From: Ditylenchus dipsaci | Lineage: Eukaryota > Nematoda > Chromadorea > Rhabditida > Anguinidae | Direction of reading: 5' to 3' | DNA: 64,000 nucleotides | Assembly (NCBI GenBank): GCA_004194705.1 | Contig: SADC01000345.1 | Span: 1 to 64,000, forward strand | In this document: piece after piece, positions 53,640 to 63,754 of the stretch | Numbering within the stretch: position 1 is the first letter of the stretch | How the letters are laid out: each line of letters starts with the position of its first letter | Position numbers and translations under genes: made by a program | Notes under the pieces: model-generated | The model's database searches: none | What the model was told of the DNA's origin: nothing | What the model saw: the letters and a program-made list of their open reading frames with translations, nothing else

Positions 53640-55186
53640 CTCATTTTAGATTTTTTGAAATTTACCTGAAATTCCACCATAACATATTCTTTTATACTCA
53701 ACAGCATAAAGTAATCTTAAATTTTATAAAAAATTGCGTTCCATACCTCACAGGTAGATGTTCTTTTTTAAATCAATCAGAATTTTCGTAATGGAGCTGT
53801 GCAAAAAAGATCGTATATGTATTTTGATTAAGAGTTTTGAAAAATGGAGTTTACTCACGCTGTAAGCCACAGAAAGTTCGACCCTATTTAAAATTTAAAT
53901 CTTCCGCCTTTATTTGCTGTGAAAGAAGCTACGATTTAGTCAAAAATCCTTGAAAAAGCTATCTACCTTTAGCGCAATTTTTCACAGAATTTAAGATTTT
54001 AGTTAAGAAAGTGTCCCCCCTGACCTCCTATTACTCCACCTGGGTGTGGGGGAGGGGATAGTTAGTTGTGTGGGTGCGTTGAGGGTGGTGTTGGGTTGAA
54101 GTGCTCTAGTACCAATCTTTTATGACGGTACGATAAATTGTTTTAGACCCCTCTCTAGCTAGTACGTACTAGGGTGCAACAGGCGCCTATCGGCGACTCC
54201 CTGGCGTTGATAGTTGTGAATCGATTTGAAAACGCACACAAAACTGACCGCCCTGTCTTAGCTTTAATGGTCTGTATGTAAACGCTAAGTTAATATTTTA
54301 CAAAGCTGTGTTTTTTGTGTTTTCCTCACTTTCGCGATCTCATAAGTAGGATTGGCATCACTACCCCCCCCCTCCCACTCTCGGACCAAACGTTCCTTAT
54401 AGCTTCAAAATGTCAAATAACAGTTGTTACAAAAGCTCTTTTTACGCATGCAAACAGTCACGAAGTGTTGTGTCGTGGGTATAAATCGTCTGTTGTCTTA
54501 CGCTGATTTATACATATTGTTCTGTTAAACAGTATATAAGAATCTGAACATCTGTGTTCAGATCAGTCTTATGTGGAATGAAGCAATAAGCTAGCTGTGT
54601 CTCTCTCTTGCTTTTCTCTCTCCTGCTGTCTCCAGCCTCTTTCCTTCATTACGCTGGGACTCAACACGAAGTATTAGGCAACGAGCTAAAAATTATCGAT
54701 GAAGGGCAGCAATTGTAAAAAACATTTTTACCAGAAAATCCGAGATTTTGACCGGGACCCTGACTGGGCCCTGAATTATTTTCGGACAACCCTGACCTGA
54801 ACCTGCCCTGAAAGCATTTTTCTGTCTTTAGTTTTACCAGAAATGTGCGCTAAATTATTTCGATATTTTTCAAATGGATTTCTAATCACGACGGTCTAGT
54901 AAAAAAATTTGTCATATGTACTTTTTTTAAACTTTGCCTAAATACGATGGGCCCTTTCAAGAATTACTTTTCCTCTTCATCAACACACTAACCTGAAACC
55001 GACCTTGAAGCCTTTCAACGCTAACTTTCATTTATTCAAAATTCGGCACTTTTATAGTTCCCCCACACTCGGATTTTTTGAAAGGAGCCTAAAAATCACC
55101 TCTTGAACTCTTATTTTTGCTCAACATTATAAAAAAGAAACATCTGAACTCTTCTGGGGGGGGGGCAGGGTAAATAAGTACCTTGA
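53640..55186. other. No gene seen
   Basis: GGGTGTGGGGGAGGGG and TGGGTGCGTTGAGGGTGGTGTTGGG-type sequence at 54040-54095. A GACCGGGACCCTGAC...CCCTGACCTGAACC block at 54760-54805 resembles the nested 34.4-kb inverted element. No exon seen. Confidence 0.45.
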
Positions 55187-55194
55187 ATGTAGAT

Positions 55195-55834
55195 CAGTCT
55201 TGTAAATCGAAAAATTTCGCCGCCGGCGCCAAGCGCCGGCTCCATTTTTTCGCCACCGCCGTCGGCGCCGAGCGCCGGCTCCACTTTTTTCACCGCCGAG
55301 CGCCGGTGGCGGCGAAAAATCGCCGCCGGACGCCGCCATCATAATATTAAAATTTATACGCATTTTTGGCGCTGTGGTGCCAAAATAAAAGGTTCTTGAA
55401 AGTTATTTTTTTTATTTGATGTTACATCAGCCAGAACGGACATATAAATACACATCAAATTTGAATAAATTTTTCGTTGAAATTCACAAGCGCTTTTTTC
55501 TTCAATAATTTTTGGCCGGTCCTTCCTTTGTATCCAATAGTGTTAAAGGTAACAATGAAAAAATAAGCTTTTCACTGCAGAAGTGCCGCTGGAAATCGGT
55601 AAAATATCCTTAGCCATCTTATAGACTTGAGGGTATGTCTAAAACTATATTTGTAGTAGAAGCTAAGCCGATTAAATGTTATTAACATATCTCATAATTT
55701 CCTTTCCAAAACAGCATCGTATCCTTATTTTCTTTGGAAAATGCCGCCAACGTCGGCGTTCGGTGTCGCCGCCGGCGCCGAGCGCCGGCTCTATTTTTTG
55801 CCGCCGTCGGGCGCCGGCGCTGTTTACAAGACTG
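55195..55834. mobile_element. hAT-type MITE with GCCGGCGC repeats, 8-bp TSD
   Basis: CAGTCTTGTAAA and its exact complement form the ends, flanked by perfect ATGTAGAT (55187-55194 and 55835-55842). Subterminal zones are GCCGGCGCC/AGCGCCGGC palindromic repeats around an AT-rich middle. 640 bp, non-coding. Confidence 0.92.
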
Positions 55835-55859
55835 ATGTAGATAATAGTTTAGGATCATA

Positions 55860-56070
55860 ATTAAAATTTACCAAACAAAACTAAACCTCAAAACGAAATC
55901 ATCTGAGTTTACAGATTCATGAAAATTTGAAAATAATTATAACCAGTTCAAATCATTGGTAATTCTGGACACAATCTGTACTAAAGTGGAAAAATAAGAC
56001 ATAATAACTGATAATCAGTCTGATACAGCTTTTTTCTACAACAATAGGAGCCACGGGCTTTTTCGATTGA
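55860..56070 (+). repeat. Repeat shared with 27.96-28.17 kb
   Basis: Partner of the 27960 copy; AAACGAAATCATCTGAGTTTACAG and ACACAATCTGTACTAAAGT. Confidence 0.75.
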
Positions 56071-56176
56071 CTGAATACCGGAATAAGGATCAAAACCTAT
56101 ACGAAAATATTATCATTGCGCAAGCAATCCTTTACCCAATAATTATGTATTGAATGAATAGAAGATCTTATATAAC

Positions 56177-56921
56177 TAGGGTTGTCGAATCGAACGTTCG
56201 ATTTCGAACTTTGAGTCAAATGTTCGAGATTTTTTCGAACGTTCGACTTCGAACCGAACGTTCGTTCGAAAATTTTCGAACCCGAACTTCGAACCGAACG
56301 TTCGAAAATTTCAAACTCGAACTTCGAACCGAACGTTCGATTCGAATATTCTTGAAATCGAATGGAACGTGTAATTAGGGAAATTTATTTACCTAATTTA
56401 GGTTAATCAAATTGAAATTTTTTGAATTGTCATACTTTCGAGTAATTCGGACTGAATATCGAAGGGAGTGTTTCCGTTCGTGCCTTCTTCGCGCTTGGAC
56501 CATCGAATTTTGCAATCAGATTGTAGATGAGAAGATAGATTTGTTGTGGCTCCGCTTTTTCCAAGCGAATATTCAGCACCACACTTGCAAACTGCCTTGT
56601 CGCCCTTTTTTACAAAAGTTGCCCAAACGTCGCTCGGCATAACTGTTAAACTAAAAGCATCGAGAACACTTACAGAATCATAAAAACTAGCATAGAATAA
56701 ATGTCAGATTCGAAGCTTGAATTCGAAATAATCAGAACTTTATAAATCGAACATGTGAAAATTGTATGATTAAAACTTCGAATCAAACGTTCGAAAATTT
56801 CGAATCGAACGTTCGAAATTTTCGAACTCGAACTTCGAATCGAACCGAACGTTCGAAAATTTCAAACTTCGAATGTTCGTCGAATCGAACGTTCGAAAAT
56901 TTCGAACGTTTGACAACCCTA
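56177..56921. mobile_element. hAT element with BED remnant, 8-bp TSD
   Basis: TAGGGTTGTC and its complement GACAACCCTA are flanked by perfect TATATAAC (56169-56176 and 56922-56929). Each subterminal zone (56184-56360 and 56755-56912) is an array of self-complementary TTCGAACGTTCGAA words. Centre holds a minus-strand BED finger frame. 745 bp. Confidence 0.93.
56407..56640 (-). pseudogene. BED-type zinc finger remnant of hAT transposase
   Basis: A 77-codon frame reads SDVWATFVKKGDKAVCKCGA, then GKSGATTNLSSHLQSDCK. The VW...F...C-x-C...TTNLSSHL order is that of BED fingers at the N-terminus of hAT transposases. The first Cys pair has one intervening residue instead of two, and the final His is replaced by Cys. 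The catalytic core is absent. It could still bind the TTCGAACGTTCGAA arms, but this is inference. Confidence 0.75.
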
Positions 56922-57329
56922 TATATAACATATATGTAATCTATAAAACATTCCATTTTTGTCTTGTCTCTAGCAACTCTAGGAAGGAACTACTCGAGAT
57001 CTTCTCGACAAATAGGTTTTGTTGAGCGTAGAATTCTATATTTTGAAATATATTGATGTACAAATGCCAATTTGTGAGTCAAAGTGTCTGTTTAATTAAA
57101 TATTTGAACTGTCTTTTTAATGCAAATTTAAAGATTTACTGAAGAAATAAATTACTCTTCAATGTACATTTTTAAATATTTTCGTCGTTTTGAAAAGAAG
57201 CGAAAAATGTGAGCTATTTTATATATAAAATTCATTAAGTTAGAATTTTATTTAACGACCCCAAAAAGTTGAAAAAATGGTAAAAAAGGTTGTTTTGACT
57301 AAAATTGGAATATTTGATTGTAAAGGGCA

Positions 57330-57537
57330 TACCCACCCTAATAAGAGGTGGTGTCTGGGAATTCCAAATTTTTTCCTAATCACTGAACTTCTGCACAGAG
57401 TTTCAACTTGGTTTCTAGCAAAACAAGGTCTAGAATGTGTTTTTAGGTATATTTGTGTCAGAAACCAAGTTCAAAATTCCTTACAGAAGTTGAGTGATTA
57501 GGAAAATTTTTTAACTACAGGGCACCAACTATTATCA
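57330..57537. mobile_element. Foldback MITE (TAATAGTTGGTGYC ends)
   Basis: AGAGGTGGTGTCTGGGAATTCC and CTAATCACTGAACTTCTG, TTTCAACTTGGTTTCT at the left; complements AGAAACCAAGTTCAAAA, CAGAAGTTGAGTGATTAG, CAGGGCACCAACTATTA at the right. Confidence 0.8.
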
Positions 57538-57848
57538 GCATAAGCATATAACTTTAAGTCATAAGGTAATTTAACTTAAAATTCTCAGAGGACTCAAAAA
57601 GACGGGGAAAAACCAATTACGCTTCTTTTGAGTGCCGCTTTATCGAGTTACATGATTATCGCTTTTCAAATCATTAAAGAACACACAGCTAACAACAAAA
57701 ATTTGTTAATCTCAGATGATCCTTTCATATATCGTAGTTTTGTGACACTTACAACCGAAATACTGAGATGTCTGATCTTTGTTAAGCTTTGCCAATTCTG
57801 AATTTCGATAAGTCCGGTAAAATCAAAAAAAAAAGCCCTGTTCTTGGC

Positions 57849-58023
57849 CAGTGATGTGCTAATCTCTGGCTGTGACTTTCGCTCTTGCTCTGCTCTGGCT
57901 CCGAGCAGGACCCAAGCTGGAGCAAATTTTCAAAAGTAAAAGAGCCCAGAGCAAGAGCAAATGTTTTTTGACTGAAATTTCAGAGCCAGAACCGGAGCGA
58001 AAAATGGCAAAAATACATCACTG
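57849..58023. mobile_element. hAT-type MITE, 175 bp
   Basis: CAGTGATGTGCTAATCTCTGG to the end ATACATCACTG, flanked by TTCTTGGC (57841-57848) and TTCTTGAC (58024-58031), an 8-bp duplication with one mismatch. Interior is GAGCC/GGCTC repeats. Sits about 70 bp upstream of the F-box exon. Confidence 0.85.
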
Positions 58024-58092
58024 TTCTTGACCGCTCTTTTAAGTCAATGAGCCACTAAAAGCAATATAAAAACTTTTTTATGAAAATTTCAG

Positions 58093-61000
58093 CAATTTTT
58101 CTTCTCCGTTGTTAGCTGAAATCTTCAACTTTCTGAGCCGCAGACAACTGATCCCAATTCAACTAGCTTGCCAACACTTCAAAACTGTATGCTCTAGTTC
58201 CATTGTTCGACCACTTCATTTAATTAATTCTCTCAGTCTGCGAAACACAAGAAAATGCAATAGGTACAGAATGCCTGAAAGGTCCGCTCCAGATTTCTGG
58301 AAAGTCTCTGCCTGGCAAATTTACGAAACAGTCATTATTGGAGAAAGAATAAACAATTATGTGAAGATGAACTACTGCAAATGCCTTATCCAGCAAATTG
58401 TTATGTTAAATTTGGAGAGGTAGATATTGCACGGCTACTTTCTAAAAAAATAGTTCAATATTTGTGGAACAATAAGAAATGTTTTGATGAATGCAAATTA
58501 AGTCTACGGTTTGGAAGGTAGGCAGTGATTTTGTGTGTTCTGTGAAAATTTCGTTTTCCCAACGACCCTACAAAAGAGCAAAGAAATTCGAGAAGAGTCG
58601 GTATGAACAGTCGGGTTTTACTTATTCTGGCATCTTCGTTCACAGACTGAGCAGCCACCTGCAGAGTGAAGAGCGAAGGCTCGGCAAATTCAAAACTTGG
58701 CAGTACCAAAACCCAAACCGAAATTTTCGGGTACCGACCCGAACCAGTTACCCGAAGCGAAAACCGAACATGAGGCTCGGCATATCCAAAACTCAGAACA
58801 CACGACACTCCGAAAAGGTCTAGCTCATTTTCAACCTCGGGATCCAACCCGGCTGAATGACAAGGGTTTAGTTGAGTACTAATGCTTTACGCTGCACCCA
58901 CAATTGCTCGGTTTGACGAAATTAAAAATTGAAGCGACAAAAATGTTTTAAATAAAATGTCCCGCAGTGAAAAGTGTTTTTGGGTCACCGCCAATTCAAA
59001 TTTCAACAATTGCTGGGCCTTGCACGAGCATGGTCCTTTAATGATAAAAATACACTTAAGTTTTAAAGTTGGTATCTCACCAGGCCGAGGGCTCTAAGCC
59101 GAAATGAGAGGCTAAAAATGAGACGTGTGCACATATACCATCAAAATCAACTTTTTACAAAATTTTAAGCAAACTTAGAAGAAACTATGATGACTTCTTT
59201 GATTTCGATTGATTATTTAAAATTTTTTCAATAAAAATTGAAAGTTGAAAATTAACAAGTATGACCGGATTTGAAAATGACCGGTCGTGTTTCAACACTA
59301 ATTAGGAAGGAGCCGAAAATTTCTGAACGGTATAAGTCCGCTCACCCAAGTTAGAAAAAAGAAAAACGCGTTATAAAATACTTTGATTTCCTTCAAAACT
59401 AAATGTTACTTATGTCTTTTTGCTGATTTAGAAATCCAACAGGTGAAGATAATGATGAAATTATAAGCTTTCAATGTATAATTCTACCTATATTTGATGT
59501 TGTAATGAAATATTCTGCACTGGCTTCTTCGACCCTAATAAAGTGCTTGGGCTAACTGAGCAATTTAAATGCTATAAACTGCAGTTAGAAAATGGTTACA
59601 CGCAAGATAGCACCATCAAATTAATACATCAACGAGTATTAGACTGGTTGCATTGCAGGATGGATAGTCAACTGATTGCTCGACATTTAATTGTGGACCA
59701 TATGTTTTTGGAAAAAGTCTCTAACTTGGTGGAATGCATAAAACAGGTGAATATATTATTTTAAGGCTAAAGTTCGTTAGTTGGCCTTTTCATAACTTTT
59801 TCAAGTTTCATAGTAGGCGAGAAAAAAATTTCGACCAGAATTTAAGTTTTTCGCTCAGGTTGACCAAGATGAACCAACAGAAAATGTTACCTCAATACAC
59901 TAAAAAGAGATATTTAGTACATGGCTTAGTACATGGCTTTGTTAACTGGGACTTAAGGCATTTTGGAAATATTTTGATTAGGTTTCAAAATTCTGTTTTA
60001 TCGTTCTATTCAGCGTTGAAAAAGAAGACCGGGATTTTGTCAGAGCATGACCATGAAACAAATTGGTTTAGTGATTAAAATGCGACGCCGAGGATCGACA
60101 AGGTTTTTTTCTACCAGCCAGTAAAAACCAGTAAACCAGTGAAAACCATAACCAGTGGCCCAGTAAAAAAGCATTCACGATTTTTGGAGTCGTATTTTGA
60201 TCACTGAAACTATTTGTTTCATGGTCATGCTCTGACCAAATCCCGGTCTTCTTTTTTAACGCTGAATAGAATGGTGAAAACAGAATTTTTGAAACTAATT
60301 GAAATATTGGCTGACACAATCTCATAAAAACAATCCGTTCCGACCCCGATGCGATCTCTAGTTTAAAGTACTCGTCAAATCTCAATTTCTGCTCGAAACA
60401 ACAAACATTTAAACTTCACATAAAAAGAGCAAAAATTTTGAATTGATGTTGTCTTGAGGGGAATTGAAATCAGACGAGTACTTTTTTTTTGCAGGGATGT
60501 AGCATTTGAATCGTTCTTTCAGAATATGCTAATATGTCCAGTGTAATTGCTGGTCAATTCTGAGATTTTGTCTGTTTTTGTCAAAAAATGCTACTGCTCA
60601 AAGTATAATTTTTTATAAAAACCCCCAGATCTCAGAAATTTTTATATGACTCACAGACAACTTATATGTCATAAGAGAGCACTTTTCTAGGCTTTCTGAT
60701 CATCACAAATTGCATTAAATCGAGAATTGAAAAAGACAGTGAAAATGAGATAGAAAACAAACAGTTAATTTTGGCAACTTGTGATTCTATGCCGACTTTT
60801 AATGCCCTCCAACTTTTTTTAATGCTACAACCCTGGCGGATCGAAACTGACAAGCTGGCAAATCGCTATACACCTGTTGGCTCAAAATTACAATACCAGC
60901 TTCTTAACATACTAACCTATGACATAGGTTCGAGCAAGACTCTTGATCATACATAGATATAAAGGCTTTTTTACCTAGCTAAAGTGACTAAAACAGGGTA

Positions 61001-61514
61001 GGATACCTCAATTTAAGATGTTTCATGGCTAAACTGCGCTTTCACGCACCAGCAATATCTTAAACTTGTCTTATTTAACGTTTTAGCACCTAATGTCACA
61101 GAAATCTCCACATTTTCCATGTAAGAAAGTAGATAAAGTGAAAAACCATAAAGGTCTGGCCTTCATATTTAATTTTAATTTTATCAACTGGAAACATGTG
61201 GAATATCAAAACACTTGCCTGAAACCGTTTTTTGATATGGTAATGCTTTGTAGGTGTTTCTAGAAGCAAAAGCAGGATGTAAGTTCGTGCTGAGCCTCAA
61301 ACTATATTTTGATCTAGAGCAATTTACTATCACAAATCAGGAGACCAACGAAGTTCTCAAACTGTTTAGTGTTATGAATGGAGTTCCAGACTATGCCGAA
61401 CAAATTTACAGAATTACACGCCACACAACAGACCATCTGACCCAGATGGAAGAAGAATATTCTGCTGCTGGTAGCAATTTTTACCGAGTCAAATTTTTCT
61501 ACTACTATTCCTAG
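58093..61514 (+). CDS. F-box-like gene, three exons visible, one frame break
   Basis: Exon A (58093-58419; acceptor AATTTCAG, donor GAG|GTAGAT) starts SSPLLAEIFNFLSRRQLIPI, then LACQHFKTVCSS, which fits an F-box (leading Leu/Ile-x-Phe and central Arg). F-boxes recruit substrates to SCF ubiquitin ligases via Skp1. Exon B (59432-59746) reads EDNDEIISFQCIILPIFDVV, then after a one-base shift near 59535 GLTEQFKCYKLQLENGY, VLDWLHCRMDSQLIARHLIV and NLVECIKQ, joining in phase to exon C (61254-61514): VFLEAKAGCKFVLSLKLYF, ITNQETNEVLKLFSV, PDYAEQIYRI, stop at 61514. From memory this layout resembles a nematode-specific expanded F-box family; not tested. No start codon exon found, so it is 5'-partial. 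Confidence 0.6.
58700..59042 (+). repeat. CCGAACC-rich repeat and TTAA-element end
   Basis: In the first F-box intron. CCCAAACCGAAATTTTCGGG and ACCCGAACC words at 58710-58760. Then GTCCCGCAGTGAAAAGTG, CAATTCAAATTTC and GAGCATGGTCCTTTAA (ending 59042) match the right arm of the 32948 TTAA element. Confidence 0.55.
59985..60295. mobile_element. Foldback element in F-box intron
   Basis: GTTTCAAAATTCTGTTTT, TTCTATTCAGCGTTGAAAAAG, AAGACCGGGATTTTGTCAG and CATGACCATGAAACAAAT at 59987-60065 are mirrored at 60205-60295 with about 90% identity. The loop contains CCAGTAAAAACCAGTAAACC repeats. Confidence 0.85.
60400..61250. other. Intron-like stretch, no further exon seen
   Basis: Between F-box exons B and C. 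Weak frames at 60662-60956 have no domain. Confidence 0.45.
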
Positions 61515-61549
61515 TAAGGTAGAAGTTATTTTTTCCAAATCCTTCTTAA

Positions 61550-61888
61550 AAAGGCATACCAGCGCGTTATACGCGCAATTTCAAATTCGCAAAAAACGGA
61601 AACCAGGTATATTCAAACGAGAATTATTTTTGAATATAAATTTTTCATTTATACAAAAAAGCTATACACCGTGTTGGAATAGAACTCGACTATCTTCGGA
61701 CTACATCAGCACATTACCACTGAGCTACTCTTGTTATAACACTGACACTGTGCTTTTCATACCTTATTGATCTTTAAAAAATAACAAATTTGCTTTTAAA
61801 AATAATTTTCGTTTGAATATGGCTGGTCCCCTTTTGGCGGTGCCTTTTGCAAATTTGAAATTGACCGTGTAACGCACTGGTATGCCCC
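61550..61888. mobile_element. TTAA-flanked foldback with tRNA-like core (B)
   Basis: TTAA at 61546-61549 and 61889-61892. Arms of 110-130 bp share GGCATACCAGYGCGTTAYACG, CAATTTCAAATTYGCAAAA, ACCAG, ATTCAAACGARAATTATTTTT. The loop has a minus-strand tRNA-like segment. It lies 35 bp after the F-box stop codon. Confidence 0.85.
61664..61737 (-). ncRNA. tRNA-like segment in element B loop
   Basis: Minus strand: A box TAGCTCAGTGG is canonical; B box AGTTCTATTCC differs from GGTTCGANTCC at two positions. Acceptor pairing is limited to three outer pairs. Probably a tRNA-derived sequence; the Pol III promoter is weaker than in elements A and C. Confidence 0.5.
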
Positions 61889-62170
61889 TTAAAATTTATT
61901 TTGACTATTTTGTACAGTTTTACGACTGTTATTCGTGCATAAATACGTTTTAAGGTGGCGAAAAACAGTTTTTGGAAAAAATTGGCTGAATGCTTGATTG
62001 GCATGCGCGCACTCACTTACCGTAGTCATGATTTTGAGCAAGACTATTAATTAAAAATGCATATAACAGGCCTATATTTAAAACTTTATATAATTTTTGA
62101 CTCAGCAAAACCCATTTCTCTGAGTTAGATTTTGCCCGCGTCACACAACTTATAATTTATCATAAAATAT

Positions 62171-62473
62171 ATGAGAAATTATACAGTTAACGACTGGGAA
62201 AAATCTGACTCAGAAAAACGAGTTCTTTTCTTAGTTAGAAACAAAATTCATAGAAAATTTTTAAATGAATTTTTTTTTGAATTTAAAAGTCAGAATGAAA
62301 AAATTTCAAAACAAGGCGTTTTATATAGAATTTTTTCGCCACGGCCCATTTCGGAAAACATTATAAAAGAGCCTGAAAAAAATTCCTCCAAAAAAATATT
62401 GAGATGGGTTGCTTATGTTATAGAAGCGTTACTTTTTCAAGTGACTGTAATTAATTTGACTGAAATCAAGTAG
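62171..62473 (+). CDS. Unidentified 100-residue protein
   Basis: An intact ATG-to-TAG frame (RNYTVNDWEKSDSEKRVLFL, then FKSQNEKISKQGVLYRIFSP, then LRWVAYVIEALLFQVTVI). Charged N-terminal two thirds and a hydrophobic C-terminal segment that could be a membrane helix. No recognised domain. One of the few unbroken, non-low-complexity frames in the window. Confidence 0.35.
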   Translation: MRNYTVNDWEKSDSEKRVLFLVRNKIHRKFLNEFFFEFKSQNEKISKQGVLYRIFSPRPISENIIKEPEKNSSKKILRWVAYVIEALLFQVTVINLTEIK

Positions 62474-62652
62474 AAATACTTAGTCAAAATACTCACTTAC
62501 TTTTAAGGAGTTAAACTCAAAACTTTCTTTTTTTCAAAATATCCATCCGCCAACTAAAAACATGTGTAGCCATTAGGTGTATGTGTAGTTATTAGGCCTA
62601 GACTAATAACTGGCAAGAAAGCTTGAAAAAGTGGTTAGAGCGCACATTTTAA

Positions 62653-63434
62653 AAGGACTGCCCTACGACCAGGTACAATTACGACCGGGTACACTTTTGA
62701 AACACTTTTCGCGAATCAGGTAAAAACATCTCTTAAGTAATTCCTATACTCTAGAAACGATAGAAAAGTCGTTTTCTGACAGTTTTTAACATAAAAATTC
62801 GGTTTTTGAAAGAAAAACTTAACCAAAATTTGATCTTTTGTCTTGGGAACCGAGGTGAATCACCTTACATTATGGTATTCTACCCCATTATCATCACAGG
62901 AACTGGGCTCTGTATACATTTTTTAATCAAGTGTACTTCTTGAAATCATCTCTAAGGTAAGTGAGCGCGCATCTCTAGCTCTCAAGCCCCCTTCGCGAGC
63001 GCAAGGGGCTTGGGGCCTAGAGTTGAGATGCGCACACCCACATAATAATCACCCACTCAAAAATGACTCTGGATGCATAAAAAATACATACCAGAGTGTT
63101 TTTTATGAGGTAGGTCCCAGTCCACAAAATTATGTTCAAATACCATCTTTTTGAAGTATCTAAGTACCTACCCAATGCAAAAAAAAACAAATTTTGGTTA
63201 AGTTTTTTCTTTCAAAACCGAATTTTCATGTGAAAAAGTGTTAAAAAAACTTTTTTTTTATCGTTTCTAGAGTACAGAAATAACTTAGGAGATGTTTAAA
63301 CATGATTTGCTAAAAGTGTTTCAAAAGTGTAACCGTCGTTGCACCCGGTCGTTCTAACCGGTCGTTCTACCCGGTCGTAAGTGTACCCGGTCGTTGTACC
63401 CGGTCATAATGTGTACCGGTCGTTGGTCTACCTT
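62653..63434. mobile_element. TTAA-flanked foldback with CCGGTCGT repeats
   Basis: TTAA at 62649-62652 and 63435-63438. Arms share AAGG...CGACC, CGACCGGGTACACTTTTGAAA, AAACATCTCTTAAGTAATT, CTCTAGAAACGATA and CTTAACCAAAATTTG with their complements. The right terminal zone is a TACCCGGTCGT minisatellite (63350-63425). The hairpin repeat (62940-63150) occupies the centre. Confidence 0.8.
62940..63150 (+). repeat. Hairpin repeat family, nested copy
   Basis: TCTAAGGTAAGTGAGCGCGC, CCCCCTTCGCGAGCGCAAGGGG, GTTGAGATGCGCACACCCAC, CTCTGGATGCAT and ATGAGGTAGGTCCCAG in family order. Confidence 0.8.
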
Positions 63435-63502
63435 TTAAAAGACTCTGTGTGAGAAAAATGCTGTTTTACTGACAATGCTTAAGTAACATAACATTACAGA
63501 TA

Positions 63503-63744
63503 CCCTATTTAGTCTGATAGAGTGTCATCCTTCGATTCGAAATCGTGCTCTTGGCATTGTGTTTTGACTTACTTTTTGAAGACTGCTCTCACACAAATTA
63601 CTATTCATTTTGTAGTCAGCGAGATGAGCTACAAAAAGAGTGGTAACATTCCTGAGAAAAGTGACCAAAAAAGGGTGGAAAACACAAGGCCACAAACACG
63701 TTTTTTGAATTTAAGGGGTGGCTCTATTATAAGGAGAAATACGG
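63503..63744. mobile_element. CCGTATTYC MITE, diverged copy
   Basis: After TA (63501-63502): CCCTATTTAGTCTGATAGAG, then AAATCGTGCTCTTGGCATTG. Right end GGAGAAATACGG before TA. Homologous along its length to 53388-53624 but with diverged arms. Confidence 0.8.
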
Positions 63745-63754
63745 TACGTAATAT

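Noticed and set aside
55111..55363. Gly/Ala/Arg-rich frames resembling a low-complexity RNA-binding protein
   Set aside because: Product of the GCCGGCGC arms of the 55195-55834 MITE.
58455..58847. 130-codon minus-strand and 110-codon plus-strand overlapping frames
   Set aside because: They overlap each other in an intron of the F-box-like gene and include the CCGAACC repeat; no domain in either.
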